NCBI RefSeq assembly: GCF_016907435.1 | Contig: NZ_JAFBBZ010000001.1 | Coordinates: 372,001-436,000, forward strand | DNA from: Nocardioides salarius | GTDB taxonomy: Bacteria > Actinomycetota > Actinomycetes > Propionibacteriales > Nocardioidaceae | Direction: 5' to 3' | Length of the DNA: 64,000 bases | Shown: positions 1 through 7,519 of the stretch, piece by piece | Position numbering within the stretch: the first letter of the stretch is position 1 | Layout of the letters: every line of letters begins with the position of its first letter | Translations under genes and position numbers: made by a program | The notes under the pieces: generated by a model | Seen by the model: the letters and a program-made list of their open reading frames with translations, nothing else | Told to the model about the DNA's origin: nothing | The model's database searches: none

Positions 1-1
1 C

Positions 2-1357
2 GTGCGCGCCCTGGGCAGCGTCGGTGTCGACTTCGCCCGCGACACCGCCGACGTCACGGACCGCCAGAACATCCAGTACCACTGGATCCGCATCGAGGAC
101 GTCCCGCAGGTCTGGGAGCGCCTCGAGGCAGCAGGTCTGAGCACCCTCGAGGCCTGCGGCGACTCGCCCCGGCCCTTCCTCGGCTCGCCGCTGGCCGGCG
201 TGGCCGCCGACGAGATCATCGACGGCACCGCGGCGCTGGAGGAGATCAACCGCCGCTACATCGGCGACCCCGAGTACGCCAACCTGCCGCGCAAGTTCAA
301 GACCGCGCTCACCGGCCACCCCTCCCACGACGTCTCCCCCGAGACCAACGACATCGCCTTCGTCGGCACGGTGCACCCCGAGCACGGCCCCGGCTTCGAC
401 CTGTGGGTCGGCGGCGGGCTCTCCACCAACCCGATGCTCGCCCAGAAGCTGGGCGTGTGGATCCCGCTCGATGAGGTCGCCGACGCCTGGGCCGGGGTCG
501 CCGCGGTGTTCCGCGACTACGGCTACCGCCGGCTGCGCTCGCGGGCGCGGCTGAAGTTCCTGGTCTCCGACTGGGGCGTCGAGAAGTTCCGCGAGGTGCT
601 CGAGACCGAGTACCTCCAGCGCCGCCTCGTCGACTGCGAGTCCCCGGTCTCCCCGCGCGCCCACCGCGACCACATCGGCGTGCACGACCAGGTCGACGGG
701 CTCAAGTACGTCGGCGTGGCCCCCGTGGTCGGGCGGATCTCGGGCACCACGCTGCTCGGCCTGGCCGACGTGATCGAGGAGTTCGGCCTCGCCGGCGCCC
801 GGCTGACGGCGTACCAGAAGATCGTGCTGCTGGGCGCCGACCCCGCGCGCATCGAGGACCTGGTCGCCCGCCTCGACTCCATCGGCCTCTCCGCCCGGCC
901 CTCGGGGTGGCGGCAGAACACGATGGCCTGCACCGGCATCGAGTTCTGCAAGCTGGCCATCGTCGACACCAAGGACCGCGCCCGCGCCCTGGTCGCCGAG
1001 CTCGAGCAGCGCCTGCCCGACCTCGACGTTCCGATCAGCGTCAACGTCAACGGCTGCCCCAACGCCTGCGCCCGCACCCAGGTCGCCGACATCGGCCTCA
1101 AGGGCCAGCTGGTCACCCACGAGGGCAGCCAGGTCGAGGGCTTCCAGGTGCACCTGGGCGGCGCCACCGGTCTGGGGGCCAACTTCGGGCGCAAGCTGCG
1201 CGCCCACAAGGTCACCAGCGCCGGCCTGGGCGACTACGTCGTCGCAGTCGTCTCGCACTACCTGGCCGACCGCACCGGGCCCGAGGAGCCCTTCGCCGAC
1301 TGGGTGGCCCGCGCCGACGAGGCCCTGCTGCGCGGCGAGGCGGAGGTGCCCGCATGA
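2..1357 (+). CDS. Sulfite (or nitrite) reductase, ferredoxin-type, 5'-truncated by window edge
   Basis: This is the C-terminal 451 residues of a siroheme and [4Fe-4S] reductase that takes sulfite to sulfide (six electrons); the start lies before the window. The four cluster cysteines are visible as C-x5-C (CTGIEFC, about residues 310 and 316 of this fragment) and C-x3-C (CPNAC, about 352 and 356). The siroheme is bound through the last of these. Two ferredoxin-like half-domains flank the motifs. It ends in an ATGA overlap with the small zinc-ribbon gene and is followed by cysH, so sulfite is the likely substrate, although nitrite reductases of this family look similar. The full family length is about 550-570 residues, so about 100 residues are missing. 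Confidence 0.93.
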   Translation: MRALGSVGVDFARDTADVTDRQNIQYHWIRIEDVPQVWERLEAAGLSTLEACGDSPRPFLGSPLAGVAADEIIDGTAALEEINRRYIGDPEYANLPRKFKTALTGHPSHDVSPETNDIAFVGTVHPEHGPGFDLWVGGGLSTNPMLAQKLGVWIPLDEVADAWAGVAAVFRDYGYRRLRSRARLKFLVSDWGVEKFREVLETEYLQRRLVDCESPVSPRAHRDHIGVHDQVDGLKYVGVAPVVGRISGTTLLGLADVIEEFGLAGARLTAYQKIVLLGADPARIEDLVARLDSIGLSARPSGWRQNTMACTGIEFCKLAIVDTKDRARALVAELEQRLPDLDVPISVNVNGCPNACARTQVADIGLKGQLVTHEGSQVEGFQVHLGGATGLGANFGRKLRAHKVTSAGLGDYVVAVVSHYLADRTGPEEPFADWVARADEALLRGEAEVPA

Positions 1358-1551
1358 GCGAGCGCGCGGTGCCCTACCAGTGCCCCTACTGCGGCGACGA
1401 CGACCTGCGCCCGCACGAGGTGGTCGACGCCGACGGCGAGGTCAGCTCGCCGCACGGCCAGTGGGCCTGCCGCTCGTGCCTGCGTGCCTTCTCGCTCAAG
1501 ATGCTGGGCCAGCTGCGCCCCGGCCCGACGGCCGACGGCGGCCCGGCGTGA
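1354..1551 (+). CDS. Small zinc-ribbon protein of the sulfate-reduction operon
   Basis: This 65-residue protein has two CxxC knuckles, C10-x2-C13 (CPYCG) and C39-x2-C42 (CRSC), typical of a rubredoxin-like or zinc-ribbon fold. It has no signal peptide or membrane segment. Its ATG overlaps the stop of the sulfite reductase (ATGA) and its TGA overlaps the GTG of cysH, so translation of all three is coupled. The position suggests a role in sulfite or APS reduction, for example an accessory metal-binding protein or electron carrier, but nothing in the sequence proves this. I know of similar small proteins in actinobacterial sulfur operons but not of an assigned function. Confidence 0.85.
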   Translation: MSERAVPYQCPYCGDDDLRPHEVVDADGEVSSPHGQWACRSCLRAFSLKMLGQLRPGPTADGGPA

Positions 1552-2294
1552 GCACCGCGACCACGCGCGCCGCGCGGGCCAACCGGGCCACCAGCACCGA
1601 GGGGCGCAGCCCCGAGGAGCTGCGCGAGATCGTGTCGCACTGGGGCGCCGAGCTCGAGCTCGCGCCGGCCGAGACCATCATCGAGTGGGCCGCGGCCACC
1701 TTCGGCGACCGCTTCGCCATCACCTCCTCGATGGGCGACGCGGTGCTGGCCCACCTGGCCTCGAAGGTGGTGCCCGGCATCGACGTGGTCTTCCTCGACA
1801 CCGGCTACCACTTCGTCGAGACCATCGGCACCCGCGACGCCGTCGAGGCGACCCTCGACGTCACCCTGCGCACCGTGCGGCCCGAGCTCAGCGTCGCCGA
1901 GCAGGACGCCCAGCACGGCCCCGACCTCTACCGCACCGACCCCGACCGCTGCTGCGCGATGCGCAAGGTCGAGCCGCTGCGCCGCACGCTCGCGTCGTAC
2001 GACGCGTGGGCGACGGGGCTGCGGCGCGCCGAGACCCACGACCGGGTGATCGCACCCGTCATCGGCTGGGACGCGCGCAAGCAGAAGGTCAAGGTCTCCC
2101 CCATCGCCCGCTGGTCCGACGAGCAGGTCGAGACCTACATCGCCGAGAACGGGGTGCTGGTGAACCCGTTGGTCCACGACGGCTACCCCTCCATCGGCTG
2201 CTGGCCCTGCACCCGGCGCGTCGCCCCCGGCGACGACGCCCGCAGCGGCCGGTGGGCCGGCACCAGCAAGACCGAGTGCGGGATCCACGCATGA
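1548..2294 (+). CDS. cysH: Phosphoadenylyl-/adenylyl-sulfate reductase CysH
   Basis: This 248-residue enzyme reduces activated sulfate (APS, or PAPS) to sulfite with thioredoxin. It has a PP-loop ATPase-like fold (SSMGDAVLAHL at about 60-70). CC at 135-136 and C218-x2-C221 (CWPC) are the four ligands of the [4Fe-4S] cluster that marks the APS-using branch. The C-terminal KTECGIH places the catalytic cysteine at 244. The GTG start at 1548 overlaps the upstream stop by four bases (GTGA). The next start, at 2291, overlaps its TGA. No cysN/cysD lies in the window; they may be elsewhere. Confidence 0.94.
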   Translation: MSTATTRAARANRATSTEGRSPEELREIVSHWGAELELAPAETIIEWAAATFGDRFAITSSMGDAVLAHLASKVVPGIDVVFLDTGYHFVETIGTRDAVEATLDVTLRTVRPELSVAEQDAQHGPDLYRTDPDRCCAMRKVEPLRRTLASYDAWATGLRRAETHDRVIAPVIGWDARKQKVKVSPIARWSDEQVETYIAENGVLVNPLVHDGYPSIGCWPCTRRVAPGDDARSGRWAGTSKTECGIHA

Positions 2295-2353
2295 GCAGCA
2301 CCCGCCCCACGTACCCCAACGCCCGGCACGACCCGAGGAGGTCCCTCTCATGA
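2291..2353 (+). CDS. 20-codon bridging ORF between cysH and the chelatase gene
   Basis: A short frame of 20 codons starts in an ATGA overlap with the cysH stop and ends in an ATGA overlap with the chelatase start. It therefore keeps a ribosome translating across the 55-base gap between the two genes. The peptide (rich in Arg and Pro) shows no recognisable domain. A Shine-Dalgarno-like GAGGAGG at about 2335-2342 lies near its end and would serve the chelatase start. It may be a translational-coupling device or simply chance. Confidence 0.35.
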   Translation: MSSTRPTYPNARHDPRRSLS

Positions 2354-3093
2354 CCGCTCCCGCCCTGGTGGCCCTGGCCCACGGCAGCCGCGACCCGCGC
2401 TCCGCCGAGACCATCGGCGCCCTCGTCGACGAGGTCCGCGCCACCCGCCCCGACCTGCGCATCGAGAAGGCCTTCCTCGAGCTGGCCAAGCCGTCCTTCC
2501 AGACGGTCGTCGACCGGCTCGTGCGCGCCGGGCACGACGAGATCGTCGTCGTGCCGCTGCTGCTCACCGAGGCCTACCACGCCAAGGTCGACGTGCCGGC
2601 GGTCATCGCCGCCGCCACCGAGCGGCACCCCGACCTGAAGATCCGCGCCACCAAGGTGCTGGGCCTGGAGACCTCGTTCCTCGAGGTGCTCGACGTGCGG
2701 ATGCGCGAGGCGCTGCAGCGCTCGCGGGTGCGCGAGCTCGACGCGCTGGTGCTGGTCGCCGCCGGCTCGAGCGACGCGCTGGCCAACCAGAGCGTGGCCC
2801 GGATGGCCCGCCTGTGGGGCGCCCACCACAAGCTGCCGGTCACCGCCGCCTTCGCCTCCGCGGCCCCGCCTGCCGCCGGCGAGGCGGTGCGCGCCTTCCG
2901 TGCCGAGGGCCGGCGCCACATCGCGGTCGCCTCGCTCTTCCTGGCCCCCGGCTTCCTGCCCGACCGGGCCGCCGAGCTCTCCCTCGAGGCCGGCGCGATC
3001 GCGGTCTCCGAGCCGCTGGGGGCGCACCCCGAGATCGCCCGCGCCGTGCTGGCGCGCTACGCGGTCGGCGCGGTCGAGCTCGTCCCGGTCTGA
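2350..3093 (+). CDS. Sirohydrochlorin chelatase, CbiX/SirB type
   Basis: This 247-residue protein belongs to the class II chelatases, which insert Fe2+ (or Co2+) into sirohydrochlorin; iron insertion makes the siroheme needed by the upstream sulfite reductase. The N-terminal LVALAHGSRDPR carries the conserved metal-binding histidine of the AHGS motif, and a second half-domain with similar topology follows (VLVAAGSSDA). The length fits the two-domain bacterial CbiX/SirB family. It is the last gene of the sulfur operon. Its last 37 bases overlap the convergent DUF3037 gene. Confidence 0.9.
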   Translation: MTAPALVALAHGSRDPRSAETIGALVDEVRATRPDLRIEKAFLELAKPSFQTVVDRLVRAGHDEIVVVPLLLTEAYHAKVDVPAVIAAATERHPDLKIRATKVLGLETSFLEVLDVRMREALQRSRVRELDALVLVAAGSSDALANQSVARMARLWGAHHKLPVTAAFASAAPPAAGEAVRAFRAEGRRHIAVASLFLAPGFLPDRAAELSLEAGAIAVSEPLGAHPEIARAVLARYAVGAVELVPV

Positions 3094-3509
3094 CCCCGAC
3101 CGAACCGGGCTGACCCCGGCCAGAGGACCAGGCGCTCCAGCAGGTGCTCGAGCTGGCGCGCCGGGTCGCGGGTCAGGCCGCCGTGCACCGGTCCGGGCTG
3201 CAGCACGGTGCTGCGCGGTGCCTTGAGGAAGCCGAAGCGCTGGCTCAGCGGGTGGCCCGCCGCGGCGCTGGTGGCGGCGTCGCCGGCGCACACCGCACGC
3301 ACCACCTCGAGCGCCTCGCACACCCGGTCGAGGTCGAGGGCGGGGTCGAGCGCGCTCAGCCGGTCGCGGTCGACGTGCCAGGCGGCGTCGAGGTAGTCGT
3401 GGGCCTGGGCGTAGACGACCACGCCGACGTTGAGGAACTCCTCGCGGTCCACGCGCGGCACGCAGCGCAGCGTGACGTACTGGTAGGCCACCGGGGCGTT
3501 GGGGCTCAT
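3057..3509 (-). CDS. DUF3037 family protein
   Basis: This 150-residue protein begins AYQYVTLRCVPRVDREEFLNVGVVVYA, the conserved N-terminal core of DUF3037, whose function is unknown. The ATG at 3509 overlaps the stop of the HipA-like kinase gene (ATGA). DUF3037 and HipA-like kinase genes are repeatedly adjacent in bacteria, which suggests they act together. The C-terminal 12 codons run into the 3' end of the chelatase gene on the other strand, so the last part may be poorly constrained. There is no membrane segment or signal peptide. Confidence 0.85.
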   Translation of the reverse strand: MSPNAPVAYQYVTLRCVPRVDREEFLNVGVVVYAQAHDYLDAAWHVDRDRLSALDPALDLDRVCEALEVVRAVCAGDAATSAAAGHPLSQRFGFLKAPRSTVLQPGPVHGGLTRDPARQLEHLLERLVLWPGSARFGRGQTGTSSTAPTA

Positions 3510-4330
3510 CGCGCGGAGTCCGTCGCCGGGATCCAGGCGCGGGTGGCCAGGCGGGCTGCGAGCAGGTCGACGTACGCCGCGCGCACCTCGCCGGGCGTCT
3601 CGGCGCCGGGCACCGGCTCGAGCCACTCGTCGGGCACCGTGGCCAGCACCGCGGCCAGGTCGTCGACACCCAGCAGGGCGCTGATCTCCTCGTCCGCGGC
3701 CGGGAGCCGGTCGAGGTGGTCGACGAGCGCGTGGTCGTCGACGCTCCACGGCTGCTGGGCGAACCGCTCGCCGGCGCCGGGACGCTCCAGGCTGCCGCCG
3801 GGCCACCCGTGGTGGAAGTACAGCGACGCACCGTGGTCGATGACCCACAGGTCGTCGTGCCAGACCAGCAGGTTGGGGTTGCGCCACGACCGGTCGACGT
3901 TGGCGGTGAAGGCGTCGAGCCACAGCACCCGGGCGGCCTCGTCGGGGCCCGAGCCCGAGGGCAGCGTGCCGTCGAAGCCGAAGGAGCCGGGCAGGAAGTC
4001 GACGCCGAGGTTGGTGCCCACGCTCGAGCGCAGCAGGTCCTGGACCTCCTCGTCGGCCTCGTAGCGGGCCAGCTCGTCGTCGAGGTCGAGCACCACCAGG
4101 CGCGGGGTCCGCAGACCGATCCGACGCGCGATCTCGGCCACCAGGACCTCGGCGACCAGCACCCGCAGGCCCTGGCCGGCCCCGCGGAACTTGCAGACGT
4201 AGGTGCCGAGGTCGTCGGCCTCGACGATGCCCGGGAGGCTGCCGCCCTCGCGCAGCGGGGTGACGTAGCGGGACACCGCCACCCGCGCCAGCGGGGCGGT
4301 CTGCGGCCCCGACGTGGTCGGCGCGCTCAC
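3506..4330 (-). CDS. HipA-like kinase domain protein
   Basis: This 274-residue protein resembles the stand-alone HipA-like kinase family, not full-length HipA: the N-subdomain 1 and HipB partner are absent. YVCKFRGAGQGLRVLVAEVLVAEIARRIGL near the N-terminus holds the ATP-binding lysine and a helix. WLDAFTANVDRSWRNPNLLV followed by WVIDHGAS gives the catalytic Asp, the metal-binding Asn and the DFG-like Asp. The GTG start at 4330 overlaps the PPK2 stop (GTGA) and the gene overlaps DUF3037 downstream, so the three are one operon. The substrate is unknown. HipA itself phosphorylates a glutamyl-tRNA synthetase, but that should not be transferred here. Confidence 0.85.
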   Translation of the reverse strand: MSAPTTSGPQTAPLARVAVSRYVTPLREGGSLPGIVEADDLGTYVCKFRGAGQGLRVLVAEVLVAEIARRIGLRTPRLVVLDLDDELARYEADEEVQDLLRSSVGTNLGVDFLPGSFGFDGTLPSGSGPDEAARVLWLDAFTANVDRSWRNPNLLVWHDDLWVIDHGASLYFHHGWPGGSLERPGAGERFAQQPWSVDDHALVDHLDRLPAADEEISALLGVDDLAAVLATVPDEWLEPVPGAETPGEVRAAYVDLLAARLATRAWIPATDSAR

Positions 4331-5169
4331 CGCACCGGCTCCTCGTCGAGCAGCCGCCGGCGCTGGGCCTCGACGTCGACGTCGGTGGTGGGCCAGGTCG
4401 GGGCCAGGTGCACCAGCGTGTCGCGCAGCAGCAGCCCGACGGCCAGGTTGCGGTACCACTTCTTGTCGGCCGGCACGACGTACCAGGGCGCGACCTCGGT
4501 GTTGGTGCGCTCGAGCGCGGTCTCGTAGGCGGCGCGGTACTCGGGCCAGCGCTGGCGGTCGTCGATGTCGACCGGGTCGAACTTCCAGTGCTTGTCGGGC
4601 CGGTCGAGGCGCTTGAGCAGGCGCTCGCGCTGCTCGTCGGGCGAGATGTGCAGGAAGCACTTGAGCACCGGCGTGCCGGCGGCCAGCAGCTCGGCCTCGA
4701 GCTCGTTGATGGCCTCGTAGCGTCGCTCGACCTCCTCGGGCTCGGCCAGGGCGCGCACCTTGGCCACCAGCACGTCCTCGTAGTGGGAGCGGTCGAAGAC
4801 GCCGATGCGACCCGGGGTCGGCAGCGCGCGGCGCACCCGCCACAGGAAGTCGTGGGCCAGCTCCTCCTCGGTGGGGCTGGCGAAGGCGGTGACCTGCACG
4901 CCCTGGGGGTCGACCAGGGAGACCGTGTGCCGCACCACGCCGCCCTTGCCCGAGGTGTCCATGCCCTGCAGCACCAGCAGCACGCTGCGCGCGCCGCCGC
5001 TGCGGCCCTCGGCGTAGAGACGCTCCTGCAGGTCGCTGAGCTCCTCGCCCAACGTCTCGAGCGCCTCCTGGCCCTCGGACTTGCCGCCGTCGAAGCCGGG
5101 CGTGGCGTCGGTGGGCAGTGCGGACAGGTCGACGGGGCCCGGTGGCAGGCGCAGGTGCTCGGCGATCAC
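4327..5169 (-). CDS. ppk2: PPK2-family polyphosphate:nucleotide phosphotransferase
   Basis: This 280-residue P-loop kinase moves phosphate between polyphosphate and a nucleotide. The Walker A is GMDTSGKGG (about residues 69-77). FDRSHYEDVLVAKV is the Walker B/lid region, and KHWKFDPVDIDDR is a conserved family block. There is no transmembrane segment. The GTG start at 5169 is supported by a CAGGAT -10 box six bases upstream, which implies a leaderless mRNA. It is the first gene of a three-gene operon with the HipA-like kinase and DUF3037. Whether it prefers AMP, ADP or GDP cannot be read from the sequence. Confidence 0.92.
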   Translation of the reverse strand: MIAEHLRLPPGPVDLSALPTDATPGFDGGKSEGQEALETLGEELSDLQERLYAEGRSGGARSVLLVLQGMDTSGKGGVVRHTVSLVDPQGVQVTAFASPTEEELAHDFLWRVRRALPTPGRIGVFDRSHYEDVLVAKVRALAEPEEVERRYEAINELEAELLAAGTPVLKCFLHISPDEQRERLLKRLDRPDKHWKFDPVDIDDRQRWPEYRAAYETALERTNTEVAPWYVVPADKKWYRNLAVGLLLRDTLVHLAPTWPTTDVDVEAQRRRLLDEEPVR

Positions 5170-5175
5170 CCGGGC

Positions 5176-5181
5176 ATCCTG
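5176..5181 (-). promoter_or_regulatory. -10 box of ppk2 operon (leaderless)
   Basis: CAGGAT on the minus strand (CANNNT form), six bases before the GTG of ppk2. This would put the transcript start at the start codon. Confidence 0.45.
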
Positions 5182-5200
5182 CCACCTCGCCGAGGCGGCC

Positions 5201-5839
5201 TCAGTCGTCGTCGCCGCGGTCGGAGGCGGCGAGCTCCTCGCGCACCACCGAGAAGGCCAGCGAGGAGCCGTAGCCCTTGCGCGCCAGCATCCCCACCAGC
5301 CGCCGGGTCGCGGTCGTGTCGTCGACCCGGGCCACCGAGCGCAGCTTCTTGCGCACCAGCACCCGCGCGGACTGCTCCTCGTCGTCGGGGTCGACGTCCT
5401 CGAGCACCTCCTTGACCAGGGCGTCGTCGACGCCCTTGCGGCGCAGCTCCTGGGCCAGCGCGCGAGGGGCCAGGCGTCGACCGGTGGCGTGCTCCCCCGG
5501 CCCGCGGGCCGCGACCCAGGCCCGGGCGAAGGCCTCGTCGTCGACCAGGCCGACCTCCTCGAAGCGGTCGAGCAGCCGGGTGGCGATCTCGTCGGGGACC
5601 AGCTTGGCGGCCAGCTTGTCGGCCAGCTCCTTGCGGCTGCGCGCGCGCCCGGTCAGCTGGTCGAGCAGGATCGTGCGCGCCACCGACTCGGGGTCGGCCT
5701 CCGGGCCGTCGGCGACCGGGTCGGCCGGCACGGCCGGTGGTGGGCTCGCCGGCTCCTCGCGCTGGGTCCAGGCGTCCACGCCGAGGGACACGTCCCCCGC
5801 CCAGTCGGGCGGCGGACGGTCCTCGTGCAGCTCACCCAC
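5201..5839 (-). CDS. recX: Regulatory protein RecX
   Basis: This 212-residue all-helical protein inhibits RecA filament extension. The RecX core (about residues 55-205) contains the three-helix repeats, seen in LTGRARSRKELADKLAAKLVP and LAPRALAQELRRKGVDDALV. The first 50 residues are a Pro/Asp-rich extension. The gene lies 14 bases downstream of recA in the same direction, so it is almost certainly co-transcribed and shares DNA-damage control. The recA-recX pair is the usual order in actinobacteria. Confidence 0.95.
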   Translation of the reverse strand: MGELHEDRPPPDWAGDVSLGVDAWTQREEPASPPPAVPADPVADGPEADPESVARTILLDQLTGRARSRKELADKLAAKLVPDEIATRLLDRFEEVGLVDDEAFARAWVAARGPGEHATGRRLAPRALAQELRRKGVDDALVKEVLEDVDPDDEEQSARVLVRKKLRSVARVDDTTATRRLVGMLARKGYGSSLAFSVVREELAASDRGDDD

Positions 5840-5853
5840 GTCGTGCCTCCGGC

Positions 5854-6903
5854 TCAGAAGTCGTCGACGCCCACCGGGTCGGCCTCGGCGGGTGCCTCGG
5901 CATCGACCTGCGGGCCGACGCCGAGCTTCTCGAGGATCTTCTTCTCCAGCTCGTTGGCCAGGTCGGGGTTGTCGCGCAGGAAGGTCCGCGCGTTCTCCTT
6001 GCCCTGGCCCAGCTGGTCGCCGTCGTAGGTGTACCAGGCACCGGCCTTGCGCACGAGGCCCGCCTCGACGCCGACGTCGATCAGGCCGCCCTCGCGGCTG
6101 ATGCCCTTGCCGTACATGATGTCGAACTCGGCCTGCTTGAACGGCGGCGCGACCTTGTTCTTCACGACCTTGCAGCGGGTCCGGTTGCCGACCATGTCCT
6201 GGCCGTCCTTGAGCGTCTCGATGCGTCGCACGTCGAGGCGCACCGAGGAGTAGAACTTCAGCGCCCGGCCACCGGTGGTGGTCTCGGGCGAGCCGAACAT
6301 CACGCCGATCTTCTCGCGCAGCTGGTTGATGAAGATCGCGGTGGTGCCGGAGTTGTTCAGCGCACCGGTCATCTTGCGCAGCGCCTGGCTCATCAGGCGG
6401 GCCTGCAGGCCGACGTGGCTGTCGCCCATCTCGCCCTCGATCTCGGCCCGGGGCACCAGGGCCGCGACCGAGTCGATGACGATCAGGTCGAGGGCACCCG
6501 AGCGGATCAGCATGTCGGCGATCTCGAGCGCCTGCTCACCGGAGTCGGGCTGGGAGACCAGCAGCGCGTCGGTGTCGACGCCCAGGTTCTTGGCGTACTC
6601 GGGGTCCAGGGCGTGCTCGGCGTCGATGAAGGCGACGATGCCGCCGGCACGCTGGGCGTTGGCCACCGCGTGCAGGGCGACCGTCGTCTTGCCCGAGGAC
6701 TCCGGGCCGTAGATCTCCACCACCCGCCCGCGGGGCAGGCCACCCAGGCCCAGCGCCACGTCGAGGGCGATCGAGCCCGTGGGGATCACCTCGAGGGGGG
6801 CGCGCGTCTCGTCACCGAGGCGCATCACCGAGCCCTTGCCGAACTGCTTCTCGATGTTGAGCAGCGCGGCGTCGAGCGCCTTGTCGCGGTCTGCACCAGC
6901 CAT
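5854..6903 (-). CDS. recA: Recombinase RecA
   Basis: This 349-residue protein is the DNA strand-exchange ATPase and co-protease of LexA. The Walker A is GPESSGKTT (about residues 66-74), Walker B is [12 protein letters not shown], and loop L2 contains the [26 protein letters not shown] block (shown here by its ends). I chose the ATG at 6903 because [14 protein letters not shown] matches the usual N-terminus; an in-frame upstream ATG at 6936 would add 11 residues with no homology. There is no intein, unlike M. tuberculosis RecA. Two damage-responsive elements lie upstream (6970-6992 and 7060-7075). Confidence 0.98.
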   Translation of the reverse strand: MAGADRDKALDAALLNIEKQFGKGSVMRLGDETRAPLEVIPTGSIALDVALGLGGLPRGRVVEIYGPESSGKTTVALHAVANAQRAGGIVAFIDAEHALDPEYAKNLGVDTDALLVSQPDSGEQALEIADMLIRSGALDLIVIDSVAALVPRAEIEGEMGDSHVGLQARLMSQALRKMTGALNNSGTTAIFINQLREKIGVMFGSPETTTGGRALKFYSSVRLDVRRIETLKDGQDMVGNRTRCKVVKNKVAPPFKQAEFDIMYGKGISREGGLIDVGVEAGLVRKAGAWYTYDGDQLGQGKENARTFLRDNPDLANELEKKILEKLGVGPQVDAEAPAEADPVGVDDF

Positions 6904-6969
6904 GATGTCTCCGTCCGTGGGCGGCGCCTGCGGCACCGCGGTCGTCCCTGTTGTCTGTCGTCGTGGCCG

Positions 6970-6992
6970 ACGCTAGAGGGGACCGCCGACAA
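6970..6992 (-). promoter_or_regulatory. PafBC-type (RecA-NDp) promoter of recA
   Basis: On the minus strand TTGTCGGCG is followed by exactly eight bases and TAGCGT. This fits the mycobacterial LexA-independent DNA-damage promoter consensus tTGTCRgtg-N8-TAnnnT, with one mismatch in the lower-case positions. Transcription would start about 60 bases before the recA ATG. Confidence 0.7.
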
Positions 6993-7059
6993 GTCCGACC
7001 CGGAGCCCCGGGCCTGTGGAGGACGGCGTCCTGCGCGTCACCTGTGCACCCACCTTATG

Positions 7060-7075
7060 CCGAACACCTGTTCGA
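7060..7075 (-). promoter_or_regulatory. LexA (SOS) box upstream of recA
   Basis: TCGAACAGGTGTTCGG (minus strand) contains the perfect dyad GAAC-N4-GTTC at 7062-7073. It is the actinobacterial/Gram-positive SOS box and, as I recall, nearly identical to the recA box of mycobacteria. It lies about 160 bases before the recA start. Confidence 0.85.
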
Positions 7076-7084
7076 GGTGGGAGG

Positions 7085-7519
7085 TCAGGCCGGCGTGTCG
7101 GCAGTGCGTCGGGCCCGGCGGGCCCGCAGCACCGACGACACCAGCACCACGACCACCACCAGCCCCACGAGTCCCAGCCACCCCAGCGTGTAGTCGCGGT
7201 CCAGCAGCGTCTGGTTGGTGGGGTCGGTGGTGCGGCCGAAGCCGCCCAGCACCGGCACCGCGACCAGGGTCAGCGCCCCCAGGACCACCGCCCCGGCGAC
7301 GACCGGTCCGCGCGCGAGCGGCGGGACCACCCGCGACACCACCAGCCCGAGCAGCAGCAGCGCGACCGAGAGCACCACGTCGTGCACCAGCACCGCCCCG
7401 CCGGCCCACACCGCGGCGTCGAGCACGTCGGCCGGCTCCCGGCGCGACCACAGCAGCCAGGCGCCGTACGCCGTGACGAGCGCGCCGACGCCGCCCAAAA
7501 CGAGCCGCCCGGGGCTCAC
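7085..7519 (-). CDS. Small membrane protein (about 4 TM), last gene of molybdoenzyme arm
   Basis: This 144-residue hydrophobic protein has about four predicted membrane helices (about residues 5-22, 36-60, 68-88 and 112-132) and an Arg-rich C-terminal tail (LRARRARR), so the tail is probably cytoplasmic. The GTG at 7519 overlaps the stop of the molybdoenzyme gene (GTGA). I recognise no family. Its coupling suggests it is a partner or anchor of the molybdoenzyme. It ends just upstream of the recA control region, which transcription from this operon would enter. Confidence 0.8.
   Translation of the reverse strand: MSPGRLVLGGVGALVTAYGAWLLWSRREPADVLDAAVWAGGAVLVHDVVLSVALLLLGLVVSRVVPPLARGPVVAGAVVLGALTLVAVPVLGGFGRTTDPTNQTLLDRDYTLGWLGLVGLVVVVVLVSSVLRARRARRTADTPA

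Noticed and set aside
3506..4330. HipBA toxin-antitoxin pair
   Set aside because: There is no HTH antitoxin next to the kinase and the N-terminal HipA subdomain is absent. The partner gene is DUF3037.
5854..6936. RecA start at 6936
   Set aside because: It would add 11 residues with no RecA similarity; the ATG at 6903 gives the usual N-terminus.
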